A stretch of 64,000 nucleotides of DNA from JAHEME01 sp034435035 (GCA_034435035.1 DAOTXW010000089.1:1-64000), one strand, 5' to 3'; counted from the stretch's first letter, positions 1 to 9,578 are shown. Program-made: numbers and translations. The notes: generated by a model from the letters alone, not told the origin.

Positions 1-945
1 CGCTCCGCGATCGCGCAGACCAAAGTACTCGGCGGTATTGATTGTCCCCATCTGGATCGCCGTGACAGGGTCTATGCCGGCCCGGATAGCCATGCGGATC
101 ATATGATCGATTGAGCCCTCGTCGAGCAGGTCCGCGGGCTGGCGATCGTCGGTGCAGAATGAGATGCGCCGGCTGTTCTCCGGGGTGACCACAGGAAGCA
201 GGGTCAGGAGATTGTGGGCGTTGGTGGCTTCGCGGATAAATACCTGCATACCCAGGCGCAACTTCTCCCGGGCTTCTTCGACCGTTGTGCATTCGTGATC
301 GGAGCCGATGCCCGCCGCTATGTATGCATTCAGGGATTGACCGCTCAGCCCCGGACAGTGCCCGTCAATGATCATATCCCTGAACGCCTCAAGCTTGTCG
401 AGCACGTTCTGCTCGCCGGAGACAACACCGGGGTAATTCATCACTTCGGCCAGGCCCAGCACCCATGGATTGCCCCTGAGATGCTCAATATCATGCGCGT
501 CCAGTTGTGCGCCGGCCGTCTCCATATGGGTAGCGGGGACGCAGGAAGGCACCATCACATACATGCTCAACGGACCATGCTTAGCCTGATCCAGCATGAA
601 ACTGATGCCGGCCAAGCCCAACACATTGGCGATCTCGTGTGGATCCGTGACCACAGACGTCACGCCATGCGGAATGACTGCCCGCGCAAACTCACGCGGT
701 ACGCACATTGAACTCTCAATATGAACATGTGCGTCAATGAAGCCGGGGGCAACATATTTCCCCTGAAGATCAATAACCTGCTCGGCGTCATATCCGGTGC
801 CGATACCCACAATGCGAGAGTCCTTTATCGCGATGTCGGTACGGTAGATCTCGCCTGTCAAGACATTGACCATCTGGGCATTCTTGAGCAGCACGGCGGC
901 AGGCTCCGCGCCACGCGCACTTTCGATCAGCTTCTGCCGTTCCAT
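1..945 (-). CDS. ade: Adenine deaminase (3' end cut by window edge)
   Basis: Hydrolyses adenine to hypoxanthine and ammonia in purine salvage; metal-dependent amidohydrolase superfamily, cytoplasmic. The 315 visible codons begin MERQKLIESARGAEPAAVLL and contain the family blocks in order: APGFIDAHVHIESSM (metal-binding HxH, about residues 72-82), then TSVVTDPHEIANVLG (residues 101-115) and, further on, SFCTDDRQPADLL. The start is the ATG at 943-945 with AGGGGAGG just upstream. The stop lies outside the window, so the C-terminal part typical of Ade cannot be seen. The gene begins 11 bp after the stop of the hydantoinase gene, so the two are probably one operon for nucleobase catabolism or salvage. 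Confidence 0.93.
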   Translation of the reverse strand, partial: MERQKLIESARGAEPAAVLLKNAQMVNVLTGEIYRTDIAIKDSRIVGIGTGYDAEQVIDLQGKYVAPGFIDAHVHIESSMCVPREFARAVIPHGVTSVVTDPHEIANVLGLAGISFMLDQAKHGPLSMYVMVPSCVPATHMETAGAQLDAHDIEHLRGNPWVLGLAEVMNYPGVVSGEQNVLDKLEAFRDMIIDGHCPGLSGQSLNAYIAAGIGSDHECTTVEEAREKLRLGMQVFIREATNAHNLLTLLPVVTPENSRRISFCTDDRQPADLLDEGSIDHMIRMAIRAGIDPVTAIQMGTINTAEYFGLRDRGA

Positions 946-956
946 GGTGCCTCCCC

Positions 957-2351
957 TTACAGATGCTCCCCCGCCGGCGGCAACCTGCTCTCCACAAAGC
1001 GCCCGCGGCCCGGCTGGCCGACAACCTGCCAGTCCCGGTAGATGACCTCGCCACGTGACATTGTCAAATGAACATGGCCTTTGACCGGCATACCTTCATA
1101 AGGGCTGTAGCCAGCCTGATAATGCATTGCCTCGGAGCGTATGGTTCGCCAGTTTCGGGGATCGTAGAGCACAATGTCTGCATCGCTACCGGGAGCAATT
1201 ATCCCTTTCTGCGGGAATAACCCGAAGATCCGCGCAGGATTCTCTGACACCAGGCGTGCCAGACACGCTGGCGATTCTCCCATATCATGGCATAACAGGG
1301 TGTACATGAGTGGAAGCAGCGTCTCTACACCGGGCAGCCCCCCGGGTGTCTGCGTAAAATCCTGCACAGCCCGCTTCTGTGACAGCGTATAGTCACATGA
1401 GTCGGTCGATAGAACATCCACTTTGCCCTCCCGAACGGCCACGCGGAGGTTGTCCCGTGCTCGAGCACTCCGCAGCGGCGGTTGCAGGATATATAGCTCC
1501 GGGCTATCACTTTCATAGCGGCTGTCATCCAGCAGCAGATACTGAGGACACGTTTCACAGAAAACCCGCTCAGCGGCGCCCAGGCGTTCAATCTGCGCCA
1601 CTGTGTCTGCCGTTGAACAATGCGCAATGTACAGGCGTCCTGACGATCCGCTGAGCTCAGCCAGCGAGATAACGCGACCAACTGCCTCAATCTCTGCCTC
1701 TGCCGGCCGGCTGCGCGGGTGATATTGCCAACCCGTCAACCCCGACCCCACCAGACGGCGCGTAGCGTCCGTGACGATGCTATCATTCTCACAATGGATC
1801 ATCGCCACCATGCCGGCTGGCATATGTCTGAAAATATGAAGTAGTGCAGCATCGTCCAGATAGTAATTGGGGCGGTAGGTAGTGAAGAGCTTCAAACTGG
1901 TGATGCCCTGATCCAGCAGACTGCCGAGCGCAGCCTCAAGTTCAGCAGGGTCATCAGGCGGCTGCAGGATGACCATATGAAACGTATAGTCAATCAGGGC
2001 GAGGGCCGCTTCCGCCCTCCGGGCCATCAGCGCATCGGCCAGCGAGCGCCCCGGAAGCTGGTTGGCAAAGTCAATCACTGTTGTGACTCCCCCGGCCGCG
2101 GCTGCGCTTGTGCCAATCTCCCAGTTGTCCGCTGTTCGATAAAGACCCGTATCCAACTGGATGTGCGTATGGGCATCGACAACGCCGGAGAGTACGAGCA
2201 TTCCCGATGCGTCGATCTCCCGATCAACTTGCCCCCCCTCTATACCCGGACCCACCTGGACGATCTTCTCGCCCTCAACGAGAAGATCCCCCTTCACCTC
2301 ACCCGTGGCACCAGTGATAGATCCTCCCCGAATAACTGTCCGCAGTGTCAT
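957..2351 (-). CDS. Dihydropyrimidinase / hydantoinase-family amidohydrolase
   Basis: Cyclic amidohydrolase that opens dihydropyrimidine or hydantoin rings; 464 aa, the usual length for dihydropyrimidinase, D-hydantoinase and allantoinase. Metal-site block VVDAHTHIQLDTG sits near residue 55, the Lys expected to be carboxylated is in ITSLKLFTTYRPNY, and further metal ligands are in MVAMIHCEND and LYIAHCST; VLSTDSCDY carries the late Asp. I chose the ATG at 2349-2351 (MTLRTVIRGG, the normal N-terminus, AGGTGG 9 nt upstream) over the in-frame ATG at 2373-2375, which has no ribosome site. A possible promoter upstream reads TTGGCC-17-AATAAT. Substrate (dihydrouracil, hydantoin or allantoin) cannot be told from sequence; pairing with adenine deaminase suggests nucleobase turnover. 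Confidence 0.85.
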   Translation of the reverse strand: MTLRTVIRGGSITGATGEVKGDLLVEGEKIVQVGPGIEGGQVDREIDASGMLVLSGVVDAHTHIQLDTGLYRTADNWEIGTSAAAAGGVTTVIDFANQLPGRSLADALMARRAEAALALIDYTFHMVILQPPDDPAELEAALGSLLDQGITSLKLFTTYRPNYYLDDAALLHIFRHMPAGMVAMIHCENDSIVTDATRRLVGSGLTGWQYHPRSRPAEAEIEAVGRVISLAELSGSSGRLYIAHCSTADTVAQIERLGAAERVFCETCPQYLLLDDSRYESDSPELYILQPPLRSARARDNLRVAVREGKVDVLSTDSCDYTLSQKRAVQDFTQTPGGLPGVETLLPLMYTLLCHDMGESPACLARLVSENPARIFGLFPQKGIIAPGSDADIVLYDPRNWRTIRSEAMHYQAGYSPYEGMPVKGHVHLTMSRGEVIYRDWQVVGQPGRGRFVESRLPPAGEHL

Positions 2352-2508
2352 CGTATCACACCACCTGCTGGTCATGTCGGCGCTGCAGTGAGCGCCCGGT
2401 CCTGCTGCCCTTACGCTGCTTCGCCTATTCTTGTGGGGGGCGGCGCCCGGCTACCACAGGCGATTCCACCTGCCTCATTATTGCATGATGCGCGGGTCAG
2501 GCCAATAG

Positions 2509-3504
2509 TTAACGTTGCTGGCACCAGCGGCGCACACCGGGATCCGACCACACATCATCGTCTGCGCCCAGCTCCTGCTGGACAAAGTGACACTGCAGTG
2601 CCATAACTCCAGCCAGGTTGATGTCAAAATCTGATTCTTCCTTGGTATAGGTCTCAATCACTGCAGCAGGGATCCCCCGCTCGGCCAGCCAGTTTGTGGC
2701 ATCACCACTCACCTCATAGTAATCGAAGGTCAGATGTGGATAGCCTGTAGCTTCTTCAAGCAGCTCTCCTAACCAGCGTGCAGGCGGCTGCCCTCCACAC
2801 TGACCAAGGAATACACCACCGGCCGCACTGTGATAGAAGATCACCGCATCAGGTGGATCGGCGATGAAATACATCCGCAGAGCTAACGTTTCGGGCTCAG
2901 AGAAAGGCCGCGGCCCCGGATCAACCTGGATATCACGGAGCACTGCGGAGCCAGACCACTCGCAGCCCCAGTTTCGATTGAGGTCGACGCCCCGGGCGTT
3001 GAATCGCCCTTCGATCTCGCTGCCTCGCACAAGCCCATCGGGGTTGGCTGATGGAATGATAACCAGCCTGATGCCCGGTAAAACCTCAACCGGGCTGCGG
3101 CGGAAGTAGTCTATCAGTTGCTCAGCAAGCGCCACCGTATTCGCTTCGAAGCCTCCATGGATTCCTCCGACAAGGATGATACGGCTCGGGCCTCCCCCAA
3201 ACTGCCATGCCCAGATATCGCGCCCTTCGACTGACCGCCCGAGTGAAAATCGCTGACTTTCTGGATAGGGGGTGGGGGTGGGCAGGATCAGATCAGGTGG
3301 CGGGGTGAGAGGCACTGTTGGCGATGGGGCAGCAGGCTCTATCGGGATCACGACTGTCGGCTGCGCAGAAACTACGGGGCGTGTGCCCTCCGGCGTAGAC
3401 ATGGCGGCGGCTTCAACACGCAGCGGATATTCGGATGATAACTGCCCACAGGCCGTTATCATCAGGGCAGCTACAGCCACCAGCGACAATGTGCGCCCGG
3501 TCAT
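2509..3504 (-). CDS. M14-family zinc carboxypeptidase, lipoprotein
   Basis: Secreted metallocarboxypeptidase, 331 aa from the chosen start. The N-terminus MTGRTLSLVAVAALMITAC is a lipoprotein signal with the acylated Cys at residue 19; a Ser/Thr/Pro linker (to about residue 90) follows. The M14 signature is complete: GGIHGGFEANT (zinc ligands His and Glu), RFNARGVDLNRNWGC (substrate Asn/Arg), FYHSAAGG (third zinc ligand) and IETYTKEES (catalytic Glu). The ATG at 3502-3504 is preferred because the longer frame to 3606 would put 34 residues before the signal peptide and overlap the divergent gene. Such enzymes (gamma-D-glutamyl-L-diamino-acid or general carboxypeptidases) trim wall peptides or scavenge peptides; which one is unknown. 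Confidence 0.88.
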   Translation of the reverse strand: MTGRTLSLVAVAALMITACGQLSSEYPLRVEAAAMSTPEGTRPVVSAQPTVVIPIEPAAPSPTVPLTPPPDLILPTPTPYPESQRFSLGRSVEGRDIWAWQFGGGPSRIILVGGIHGGFEANTVALAEQLIDYFRRSPVEVLPGIRLVIIPSANPDGLVRGSEIEGRFNARGVDLNRNWGCEWSGSAVLRDIQVDPGPRPFSEPETLALRMYFIADPPDAVIFYHSAAGGVFLGQCGGQPPARWLGELLEEATGYPHLTFDYYEVSGDATNWLAERGIPAAVIETYTKEESDFDINLAGVMALQCHFVQQELGADDDVWSDPGVRRWCQQR

Positions 3505-3577
3505 GCCGTGCCTTAAGAAATACGGGCTCCGCCCGGGTTGTTTGCCGTCAAGATCAGCCTCAGGGTAAAATGTACCT

Positions 3578-4438
3578 ATGACCACAGACAAATCCCCAAT
3601 CATCACCCTGCTGACGGATTTTGGTGATCGAGACGGCTATGTCGGCACGATGAAGGGCGTGATTCTGGGCATCGCTCCTGATGCTCAGATTGTTGACATC
3701 AGCCACCAGATCACCCCTCAGGACATTCATCAGGCCGCGATTGTACTATCAGATGCCTATACCTACTTCCCTCCCCATACAGTCCACCTGGTGGTCGTCG
3801 ATCCAGGGGTAGGAAGCCAGCGCAACCCTATTGCACTCCAGACTCCCCGTGGATATTTTGTCGCACCTGATAACGGTGTCCTGACCTACATTACTTTGAA
3901 TGAACCAGACGTCCGGGCAATAAGGTTAACGAACCCCAGATACTGGCTGCCGAACCCCAGCAACACCTTCCATGGCCGCGATATTTTCAGCCCGGCCGCA
4001 GCCTATCTAGCACAGGGCACCCCTTTTGAAGAACTGGGGCAGAAGCTGGAGTCCATTACCACTCTTGACCTTCCCCAGCTCACAATTAGTCCATCCGCTA
4101 TCCGAGGCGAGGTGGTCCACATTGACCGGTTCGGCAACGTGCTGACAAACATCATGCACCTGCAGTGGATTGACGATCAGACACTTGAACTCAACCCGCG
4201 TCTGGCGAACAACACACCTGCCCAATCGATCCGCCTCAATGCCCAGACCGCGCATGTAACCTGCGGCTGGCAAAGTCTCAAGGGCATTCACAGAACATAT
4301 AGCGAGGTGCCGCCGGGCCATCGCGTAGCCCTGATCGGCAGTGAAGGCGAGCTCGAGATCGCGGTCAATCAGGGCAACGCCAGTGAGACAATGGCTATCA
4401 AAGTCGGTGATCCGGTGACCATCCAGATCGCTCGATAA
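3578..4438 (+). CDS. SAM hydrolase (hydroxide adenosyltransferase, DUF62)
   Basis: 286 aa, the normal length for the chlorinase/fluorinase-like family whose common members split S-adenosylmethionine into adenosine and methionine using water. Visible family blocks: ITLLTDFGDRDGYVGTMKG (N-terminal nucleoside site), VVVDPGVGSQR, FVAPDNGVLT and FHGRDIFSPAAAYLA. The Asp-Arg-His triad of hydroxide adenosyltransferases is present (Asp and Arg in DPGVGSQR, His in FHGRD). The C-terminal domain contains IDRFGNVLTNI, the usual second-domain signature. It is divergent from the carboxypeptidase and ends 45 bp before murA, so the two plus-strand genes may share a transcript. Physiological reason for SAM hydrolysis is not settled for the family. 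Confidence 0.93.
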   Translation: MTTDKSPIITLLTDFGDRDGYVGTMKGVILGIAPDAQIVDISHQITPQDIHQAAIVLSDAYTYFPPHTVHLVVVDPGVGSQRNPIALQTPRGYFVAPDNGVLTYITLNEPDVRAIRLTNPRYWLPNPSNTFHGRDIFSPAAAYLAQGTPFEELGQKLESITTLDLPQLTISPSAIRGEVVHIDRFGNVLTNIMHLQWIDDQTLELNPRLANNTPAQSIRLNAQTAHVTCGWQSLKGIHRTYSEVPPGHRVALIGSEGELEIAVNQGNASETMAIKVGDPVTIQIAR

Positions 4439-4483
4439 AACAGTTCCTATTCTCCTGCTTGCCTTCACCACGAGAAAAGACTC

Positions 4484-5773
4484 ATGGATCGCTTTGTGAT
4501 TCAGGGTGGCACACCCCTCAATGGAACTGTCACAGCAGGCGGGAACAAAAACGCTGCGCTCAAGCTGCTGCCCGCCTGCCTGCTGACGGATGAGCCGGTA
4601 ACACTGCACAATGTACCCGATATTGCCGACGTACGCGCGATGCTCAGTATCCTGGGCTCACTCGGTGTGGAGGTGGAGCGCGTCGGCCCGGCCAGCTGGC
4701 GTGTACATGCCAGGCAGATCACGACCCATGTGATCGACCGCGCCCTGGCCTCGCAGATCCGCGCCAGCATCGTCCTGGCAGGCCCCCTGCTGGCCCGCCT
4801 CGGACGCCTTGAACTACCCCCTCCCGGCGGCGACATCATCGGACGCCGCCGTGTCGATACTCACATCCTGGCGCTGACGGCACTGGGAGCCAAGTTCGAG
4901 ATTAATGACAACTTCACCTTCACGACAGATGGCCTGCGCGGAGCGGATATCCTGCTGGACGAAGCCAGCGTCACCGCTACCGAGAATGCCATCATGGCTG
5001 CTGTCCTGGCCAGAGGCACCACCGTCATCCGCAACGCGGCATCGGAGCCTCATGTCCAGGACCTGTGCAATATGCTGAACCAGCTGGGCGCCCAGATCGA
5101 GGGGGTCAGTTCCAATGTGCTGACCATTCAGGGTGTGGAACGGCTGAGCGGCGGGGAATTTGAAGTCGGTGCTGACTACCTTGAGGTGGGCAGCTTCATC
5201 GGCGCGGCCGCAGTGACGCGGGGGCGGCTGCGAATCCAGAAAGCCTCCCCCCAGCATTTGCGCATGGTCGCGCAGGTCTATAATCGACTGGGGGTACATT
5301 GGGAAGTCGAGGGGCAGGATATCATCGTTCCTGAGTACCAGCCCCTCAAGGTCGTCCATGATGTCGGGGAACGCATTCCCGAGATCAAAGCTCAGCCCTG
5401 GCCCGCATTCCCCAGCGACCTGATGAGCATCGCCCTGGTTATTGCCACTCAGGCCGAGGGAACGGTGCTGTTCCACGAATGGATGTACGACAGCCGCTTC
5501 TATTTCGTGGATAAGCTGGTATATATGGGAGCTCGTGTTGTGCTCTGTGACCCCCACCGATGCCTGATCCAGGGCCCAGCACGCCTGCGAGGCGAGCTGG
5601 AACGGATCACCAGCCCTGATATCCGCGCTGGCATGGCGCTCCTGTTGGCTGCGCTATGCGCCGAAGGAACCACCATCATCCGCAACGTGGGCCAGATCGA
5701 CCGCGGCTATGAGGATGTTGAAGGCAAACTGCGCTCGCTGGGAGCCAAGATTGAGCGCGCCTCTGAGCCATAG
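4484..5773 (+). CDS. murA: UDP-GlcNAc 1-carboxyvinyltransferase, Asp in place of catalytic Cys
   Basis: First committed step of peptidoglycan synthesis: transfers enolpyruvate from PEP to UDP-GlcNAc. 429 aa with the two-fold EPT fold. The substrate residues are kept: GGNKNAALK near the N-terminus (Lys-Asn pair), AFPSDLMS (Asp base) and DIRAGMALLLA (Arg). The loop that normally reads PGGCxIGxRPVD is here LPPPGGDIIGRRRVD, so the Cys that is alkylated by fosfomycin is Asp117 (codon GAC 4832-4834). Cys-to-Asp MurA enzymes, as in Mycobacterium tuberculosis and Chlamydia, are active and fosfomycin-resistant, so activity is expected to be kept. Alternatively it is a MurA-like paralogue with a canonical copy elsewhere; nothing in the window decides this. 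Confidence 0.93.
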   Translation: MDRFVIQGGTPLNGTVTAGGNKNAALKLLPACLLTDEPVTLHNVPDIADVRAMLSILGSLGVEVERVGPASWRVHARQITTHVIDRALASQIRASIVLAGPLLARLGRLELPPPGGDIIGRRRVDTHILALTALGAKFEINDNFTFTTDGLRGADILLDEASVTATENAIMAAVLARGTTVIRNAASEPHVQDLCNMLNQLGAQIEGVSSNVLTIQGVERLSGGEFEVGADYLEVGSFIGAAAVTRGRLRIQKASPQHLRMVAQVYNRLGVHWEVEGQDIIVPEYQPLKVVHDVGERIPEIKAQPWPAFPSDLMSIALVIATQAEGTVLFHEWMYDSRFYFVDKLVYMGARVVLCDPHRCLIQGPARLRGELERITSPDIRAGMALLLAALCAEGTTIIRNVGQIDRGYEDVEGKLRSLGAKIERASEP

Positions 5774-5848
5774 TATCTGGTTCTTCGTCCGTCAGCCAAG
5801 TGCTCCAGGCAGGGGAACCCGATTGCCAGAGCCCGTATTGGAGTGACC

Positions 5849-7054
5849 TCAGGCTACCGGGGATGGCGGATCCCCAGGGGGTTGCTGTAAGTCCCCACCG
5901 GATGAGTCGAAGGGTTCAGCCCCCAAGTCTTCAACCTGCATCCTGGCCTCCAGCTCGGCCAGTATCTGCTCGTCAGTCAAACGAGGCGCATCCAGCTGCT
6001 CCGGCATCTCTGGCGGATATTGCGCTGCCTTCTCAGAAAACGCAGCCAACTGGGCGTCTGTGAACTGCTGGCCATTGAAGTCTCTGGCAAGCGCCGGATT
6101 GATATACGGATCGATCGCATAACGCCACATTCCGGGCCGCACCTGCCTGAGCACTGATCGGCACATGCTGCAGCGAATACTGCGGTTGATTTGCACAATC
6201 CCCATCCACAACTGCGCCGTTTCTTCCAGGCTGAGCCTGCCTGTCTGGCAAACTGGGCAGCGATGCACTGCTATCCCGTCGCGATAGCGCGTTAATTCCT
6301 GGCGGCTGGCAGCCCGGCGCCAGATATACAGAAGAACGGCACCCATCGGCGCCGCAAGCCATAAAAGCAAGACTCCAGTATTGACCGGGCCAGCAGAAAG
6401 CAGCGGTGCAGCAGGCTCTGCTGGCAGGTCCGGCGCAGTGGATTGAGCCGCTGCCTCAGCCACAGTCGGCGTTATCGACGGCTCCGCCGCGAGGGTGGGC
6501 GATGGCAACAGGGTGGGAGTGGGCGGTGGGCTTGGCGTACGCGAAGGAGAAGGTGTCGATGTAGGCAGCGCCGGTGCTGATGTGCTGGTTGGCAGAGCAG
6601 CCTGAGAGGCAAGGCCGGCCGCCACGGTCTCTACGGCTGGAGGCAGCAGCACTGGCAGCGCCGCAAAGTCCAGGTTTGGATCCCATTCAATCAGGCTGGC
6701 CAATACCCAGGCGATGCTGCCATTCCATTCGATCGCAGCCCAGTTGCCGCTGGCGCTGAGCCCAAGGGGATAAATGGCTTCACCATAGATCAGACCGCCG
6801 ACCACCGGGGCGTCAAAGTCGGGGCTGGCACGCACTACCAGCACATATACGGCGACCCGCCCGCCTCCCTGCGGGGGTGGCAGGAGAGTCACCGTAGGGG
6901 TAGGCGTCGGCCCGAACCCCGTTGATGAGGGGGTCGGGCTGAGGGTGGCAGTCGGCTGATCCTGAACGACAGGAGCTGCCAGGGCCGTAGCAGCCGAGGC
7001 AGCGATCAGGGCAACCAGGAGCAGGATTGACATCCCGCGCGAATATCGTGTCAT
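5849..7054 (-). CDS. Secreted SH3b-domain protein with membrane anchor and zinc-ribbon tail
   Basis: 401 aa, not recognised as a named gene. Order: signal peptide (SRGMSILLLVALIAASAATALA), a short Thr/Pro stretch, an SH3b-like domain (RVAVYVLVVRASPDFDAPVVG onward, roughly residues 60-125), a long Pro/Ser/Thr linker, one membrane segment (TGVLLLWLAAPMGAVLLYIW), then a cytosolic tail with HRCPVCQTGRL and SIRCSMCRSVLR, a two-CxxC zinc ribbon. The start ATG at 7052-7054 is used because the frame extends to 7195 only by entering the upstream gene. It follows the ParA-linked membrane protein by 31 bp on the same strand, so a three-gene operon is likely. Function unknown. Confidence 0.7.
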   Translation of the reverse strand: MTRYSRGMSILLLVALIAASAATALAAPVVQDQPTATLSPTPSSTGFGPTPTPTVTLLPPPQGGGRVAVYVLVVRASPDFDAPVVGGLIYGEAIYPLGLSASGNWAAIEWNGSIAWVLASLIEWDPNLDFAALPVLLPPAVETVAAGLASQAALPTSTSAPALPTSTPSPSRTPSPPPTPTLLPSPTLAAEPSITPTVAEAAAQSTAPDLPAEPAAPLLSAGPVNTGVLLLWLAAPMGAVLLYIWRRAASRQELTRYRDGIAVHRCPVCQTGRLSLEETAQLWMGIVQINRSIRCSMCRSVLRQVRPGMWRYAIDPYINPALARDFNGQQFTDAQLAAFSEKAAQYPPEMPEQLDAPRLTDEQILAELEARMQVEDLGAEPFDSSGGDLQQPPGDPPSPVA

Positions 7055-7085
7055 CCAATCATCCCGCCGGATGCTGGAACCCCTG

Positions 7086-8789
7086 TCAGCCCTGCGGACC
7101 GCGCGGTTCTGAGGGTGTACCGCGGTCGGCCCGCTCGGCGATATCTGTGGCGGCGCTGCTGTCCTCTGCTGGCCTCGGAAAGAGCGTATCAACAATCCGA
7201 TCGATCAGCGACCACAGCACGTTCTGGTTGAAGCCAACCACAATACACAGGAGATACAGCACAGGCGAGAACGGGCTGTCAACCAGATCGAGGCTTACCC
7301 CCGAATTGGCCAGATTGAGCAGTGTATTACCGCTTACCAGGATGACGAAGTAGGTGACGACCCCCATCGCCACTCCCATGAAGGGGTTGAGAACATACCA
7401 GGGTGTGTGAATCGGGTCGAAATCTCGCTTGACCGCGATGTGCTTAATCAGCACCCAGAGAGCGCCCACCACTCCGCCCAGTCCACCAAATAGCCCTGGC
7501 AGCCAGGTCGCCGCAAGCCAGGCTGGCACATAAGTCTGGCTTTCAACGCCCACCCGATTCGTGAGCAACGATGTAGCGGAAAGCGCAAGCAGCCAGACTA
7601 CCAGATATACCCCCAGCCATGTACCTCGCGATCGCGACCACTGACGAACCTTCTCCTCAAGCCGCAGCCTGGCCTTCACCTGGTAAACCAGCTGTTCAGC
7701 ATTGTCGTAGTACTGCGTTCCGGCAAGCAGAAGCTCGCGTGCTTCCTTCAGGTCGGCGATTGCCTGTTCGGTCGTCCCGTAATGCCCCCGCACATCATTG
7801 ATGATCAGGTCGAATGTCTCATCGATCTCGTCCCACAGCGCTTGAACGCGCTCCGGAGTGACGAGCATTGTCCGGAGCTGCTCATCCGGCAGCAGTTCTT
7901 CACCGGGGATCGGCAGCTTTGATTTCTCATCGCTGAAGGGATCCGAAATGAAGAACCCTCCCTGTGGCAGACCCTGCGGCTGAGGGATCGGCCACGGCGG
8001 CCTATCAGGCACGGAGGGCATCGTGGGTGGGATGACCAGCGGCTGGTCGGGAAGTGAGATCGGGCCGCCTCCCGGGGCCAGCGGCCCGCCCGGCGGTATC
8101 GATGGCTGAACCGGAGAGACAGCCGGCGGCTCATGAGCGGTGATGGGCTGGCCATCGGGGCCAAGCGGTGTCACTGAGACACCGGGGCTTAATGCCCCTT
8201 CACCCGGCAGGACAGGTGCCGGGGTCACTGGATACACCCCCTCCGGGCCAACCGATGGCACATAGGACGGAGTACCCAGGGGAGGAGTGAACGGGGAAGA
8301 GGGGGGCAGGGTTTGTTCTTCACCAGCTGGAACAACGTGCACACCGGGGCTGATCCCGGCTGTTGCCGGCGGTTCCACTGGCAGCGGCCAATCCTCACGG
8401 GGGAGCGCCGAAGTTTCGGGGCTGGCCGGGCTTTCTGGCTCTGAAAGAGGGCCAGTCCCCATGTCCATCGCGCCAAGCTGTGAGGAGGTCATGTGCGCTA
8501 GCTCATCGGCTGTAACGTCTCGTGGAGCATAAAGTGATGGCGCCCCGGCCTCTGAGGCCGGCTCTTCGGCCCGGGCTTTCAGGCCGCCCGTGATGATCCA
8601 GTCTGCCTCATCATCCTCCGTATAGGGGCCAGATGTGGGTGGGGTCTGAAGATCAAATGGGTCTTCCCCTCCCAGTTCATAGGGATTCTGTTTGCCGCCC
8701 GCCAGCACATCCCATCCCTTACCCTTAAGCGAGGCTGGGTCTTCCGGGGTGCTATCCTGCTGTTCGTCTTCATAGTCCTGGCTAGCCAT
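7086..8789 (-). CDS. Pro-rich membrane protein linked to ParA
   Basis: 567 aa, no named family recognised. The first 275 or so residues are disordered and Pro/Gly-rich (many PP, PGE, PGV motifs). A helical, probably cytoplasmic segment follows (QALWDEIDETFDLIIND to VRQWSRSRG), then about four membrane helices, starting at TWLGVYLVVWLLALSATSLL and ending near FSPVLYLLCIVVGFNQNVLW. Its ATG (8787-8789) overlaps the end of the parA gene by 8 nt, which implies translational coupling. The architecture, a long unstructured N-terminal arm on a small membrane core beside a ParA ATPase, fits a membrane receptor for a positioning ATPase; that is inference from context only. Confidence 0.7.
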   Translation of the reverse strand: MASQDYEDEQQDSTPEDPASLKGKGWDVLAGGKQNPYELGGEDPFDLQTPPTSGPYTEDDEADWIITGGLKARAEEPASEAGAPSLYAPRDVTADELAHMTSSQLGAMDMGTGPLSEPESPASPETSALPREDWPLPVEPPATAGISPGVHVVPAGEEQTLPPSSPFTPPLGTPSYVPSVGPEGVYPVTPAPVLPGEGALSPGVSVTPLGPDGQPITAHEPPAVSPVQPSIPPGGPLAPGGGPISLPDQPLVIPPTMPSVPDRPPWPIPQPQGLPQGGFFISDPFSDEKSKLPIPGEELLPDEQLRTMLVTPERVQALWDEIDETFDLIINDVRGHYGTTEQAIADLKEARELLLAGTQYYDNAEQLVYQVKARLRLEEKVRQWSRSRGTWLGVYLVVWLLALSATSLLTNRVGVESQTYVPAWLAATWLPGLFGGLGGVVGALWVLIKHIAVKRDFDPIHTPWYVLNPFMGVAMGVVTYFVILVSGNTLLNLANSGVSLDLVDSPFSPVLYLLCIVVGFNQNVLWSLIDRIVDTLFPRPAEDSSAATDIAERADRGTPSEPRGPQG

Positions 8790-9546
8790 GTTTTGCTATG
8801 ACCTCCGCTAACTTCCGATATGCAAGCGCACCCTCGTGGCGGGGATTGTGCTCTACCAGCGATCTGCCGGCAACCGGCGCCTCGGCGAATTCCACGCTGC
8901 TCTTGATCAGGACATCAAAAACCTTCGCCTTGAAGACGGACTGCATTTCAGCGATCACTTCAGTAGCATGGCGGCTTTCCGCCTGCACCATTGTCGGCAG
9001 TAACCCAAGCAGACGCAGATGCGGATTCAGGCGGCGCTTGACCCGCCAGATTACTTCCATCAGTGCGCGCACACCCCGCATAGCCAGATAGTGGGTTTGC
9101 ACAGGCACGAGCACTTCCGTGGCACCTACCAGGCCATTCAGCGTCAGCAACCCCAGACTGGGTGGGGTATCAATGATGACATAGTCAAAAGGGATTCGGT
9201 TATGAGCAATCGCATCGCGCAGCCGCTGCGCACGGTTAGCGACCCCTGCTAATTGCACTTCGGCAGCAGCCAGGTCTACGCTCGCCGGCGCTATGGCCAT
9301 GCCATTCTGCCCTGCAGGATGCAAAATCCGGGCCAGTGAAGCATTCTCATACATCAATACCGAGTACATGCTGCGGGTAAGCCGATAGGGATCTATCCCG
9401 TAGGTCGCTGTCAGCGCCGCCTGCGGATCCAGATCGATCAGCAGAACCCGATGCCCCATGCCGGCCAGGGCTGCGCCCAGATTGGCGACCGTGGTCGTTT
9501 TACCTACACCGCCTTTCTGGTTAGCGACCACGATGCTCCGAGTCAC
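8782..9546 (-). CDS. ParA/Soj-family ATPase
   Basis: 254-aa deviant-Walker ATPase. The P-loop is NQKGGVGKTTTVANLG (signature Lys11, Lys16), the A' motif is LLIDLDPQAALT, and the Walker B region is FDYVIIDTPPSLGLLTLNGL, all as in Soj/ParA chromosome-partitioning proteins. The length matches short (type Ib/Soj) ParA without an N-terminal DNA-binding domain. No parB lies next to it; instead the downstream overlapping gene is a membrane protein. That makes a role in positioning a protein cargo (as for MinD, MipZ or McdA relatives) as plausible as chromosome segregation. A TATAAT box lies 33 bp upstream of the start. Confidence 0.85.
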   Translation of the reverse strand: MTRSIVVANQKGGVGKTTTVANLGAALAGMGHRVLLIDLDPQAALTATYGIDPYRLTRSMYSVLMYENASLARILHPAGQNGMAIAPASVDLAAAEVQLAGVANRAQRLRDAIAHNRIPFDYVIIDTPPSLGLLTLNGLVGATEVLVPVQTHYLAMRGVRALMEVIWRVKRRLNPHLRLLGLLPTMVQAESRHATEVIAEMQSVFKAKVFDVLIKSSVEFAEAPVAGRSLVEHNPRHEGALAYRKLAEVIAKHG

Positions 9547-9578
9547 CTTGCACTCCTGAAAGAAACGGGTCCGCCAGC

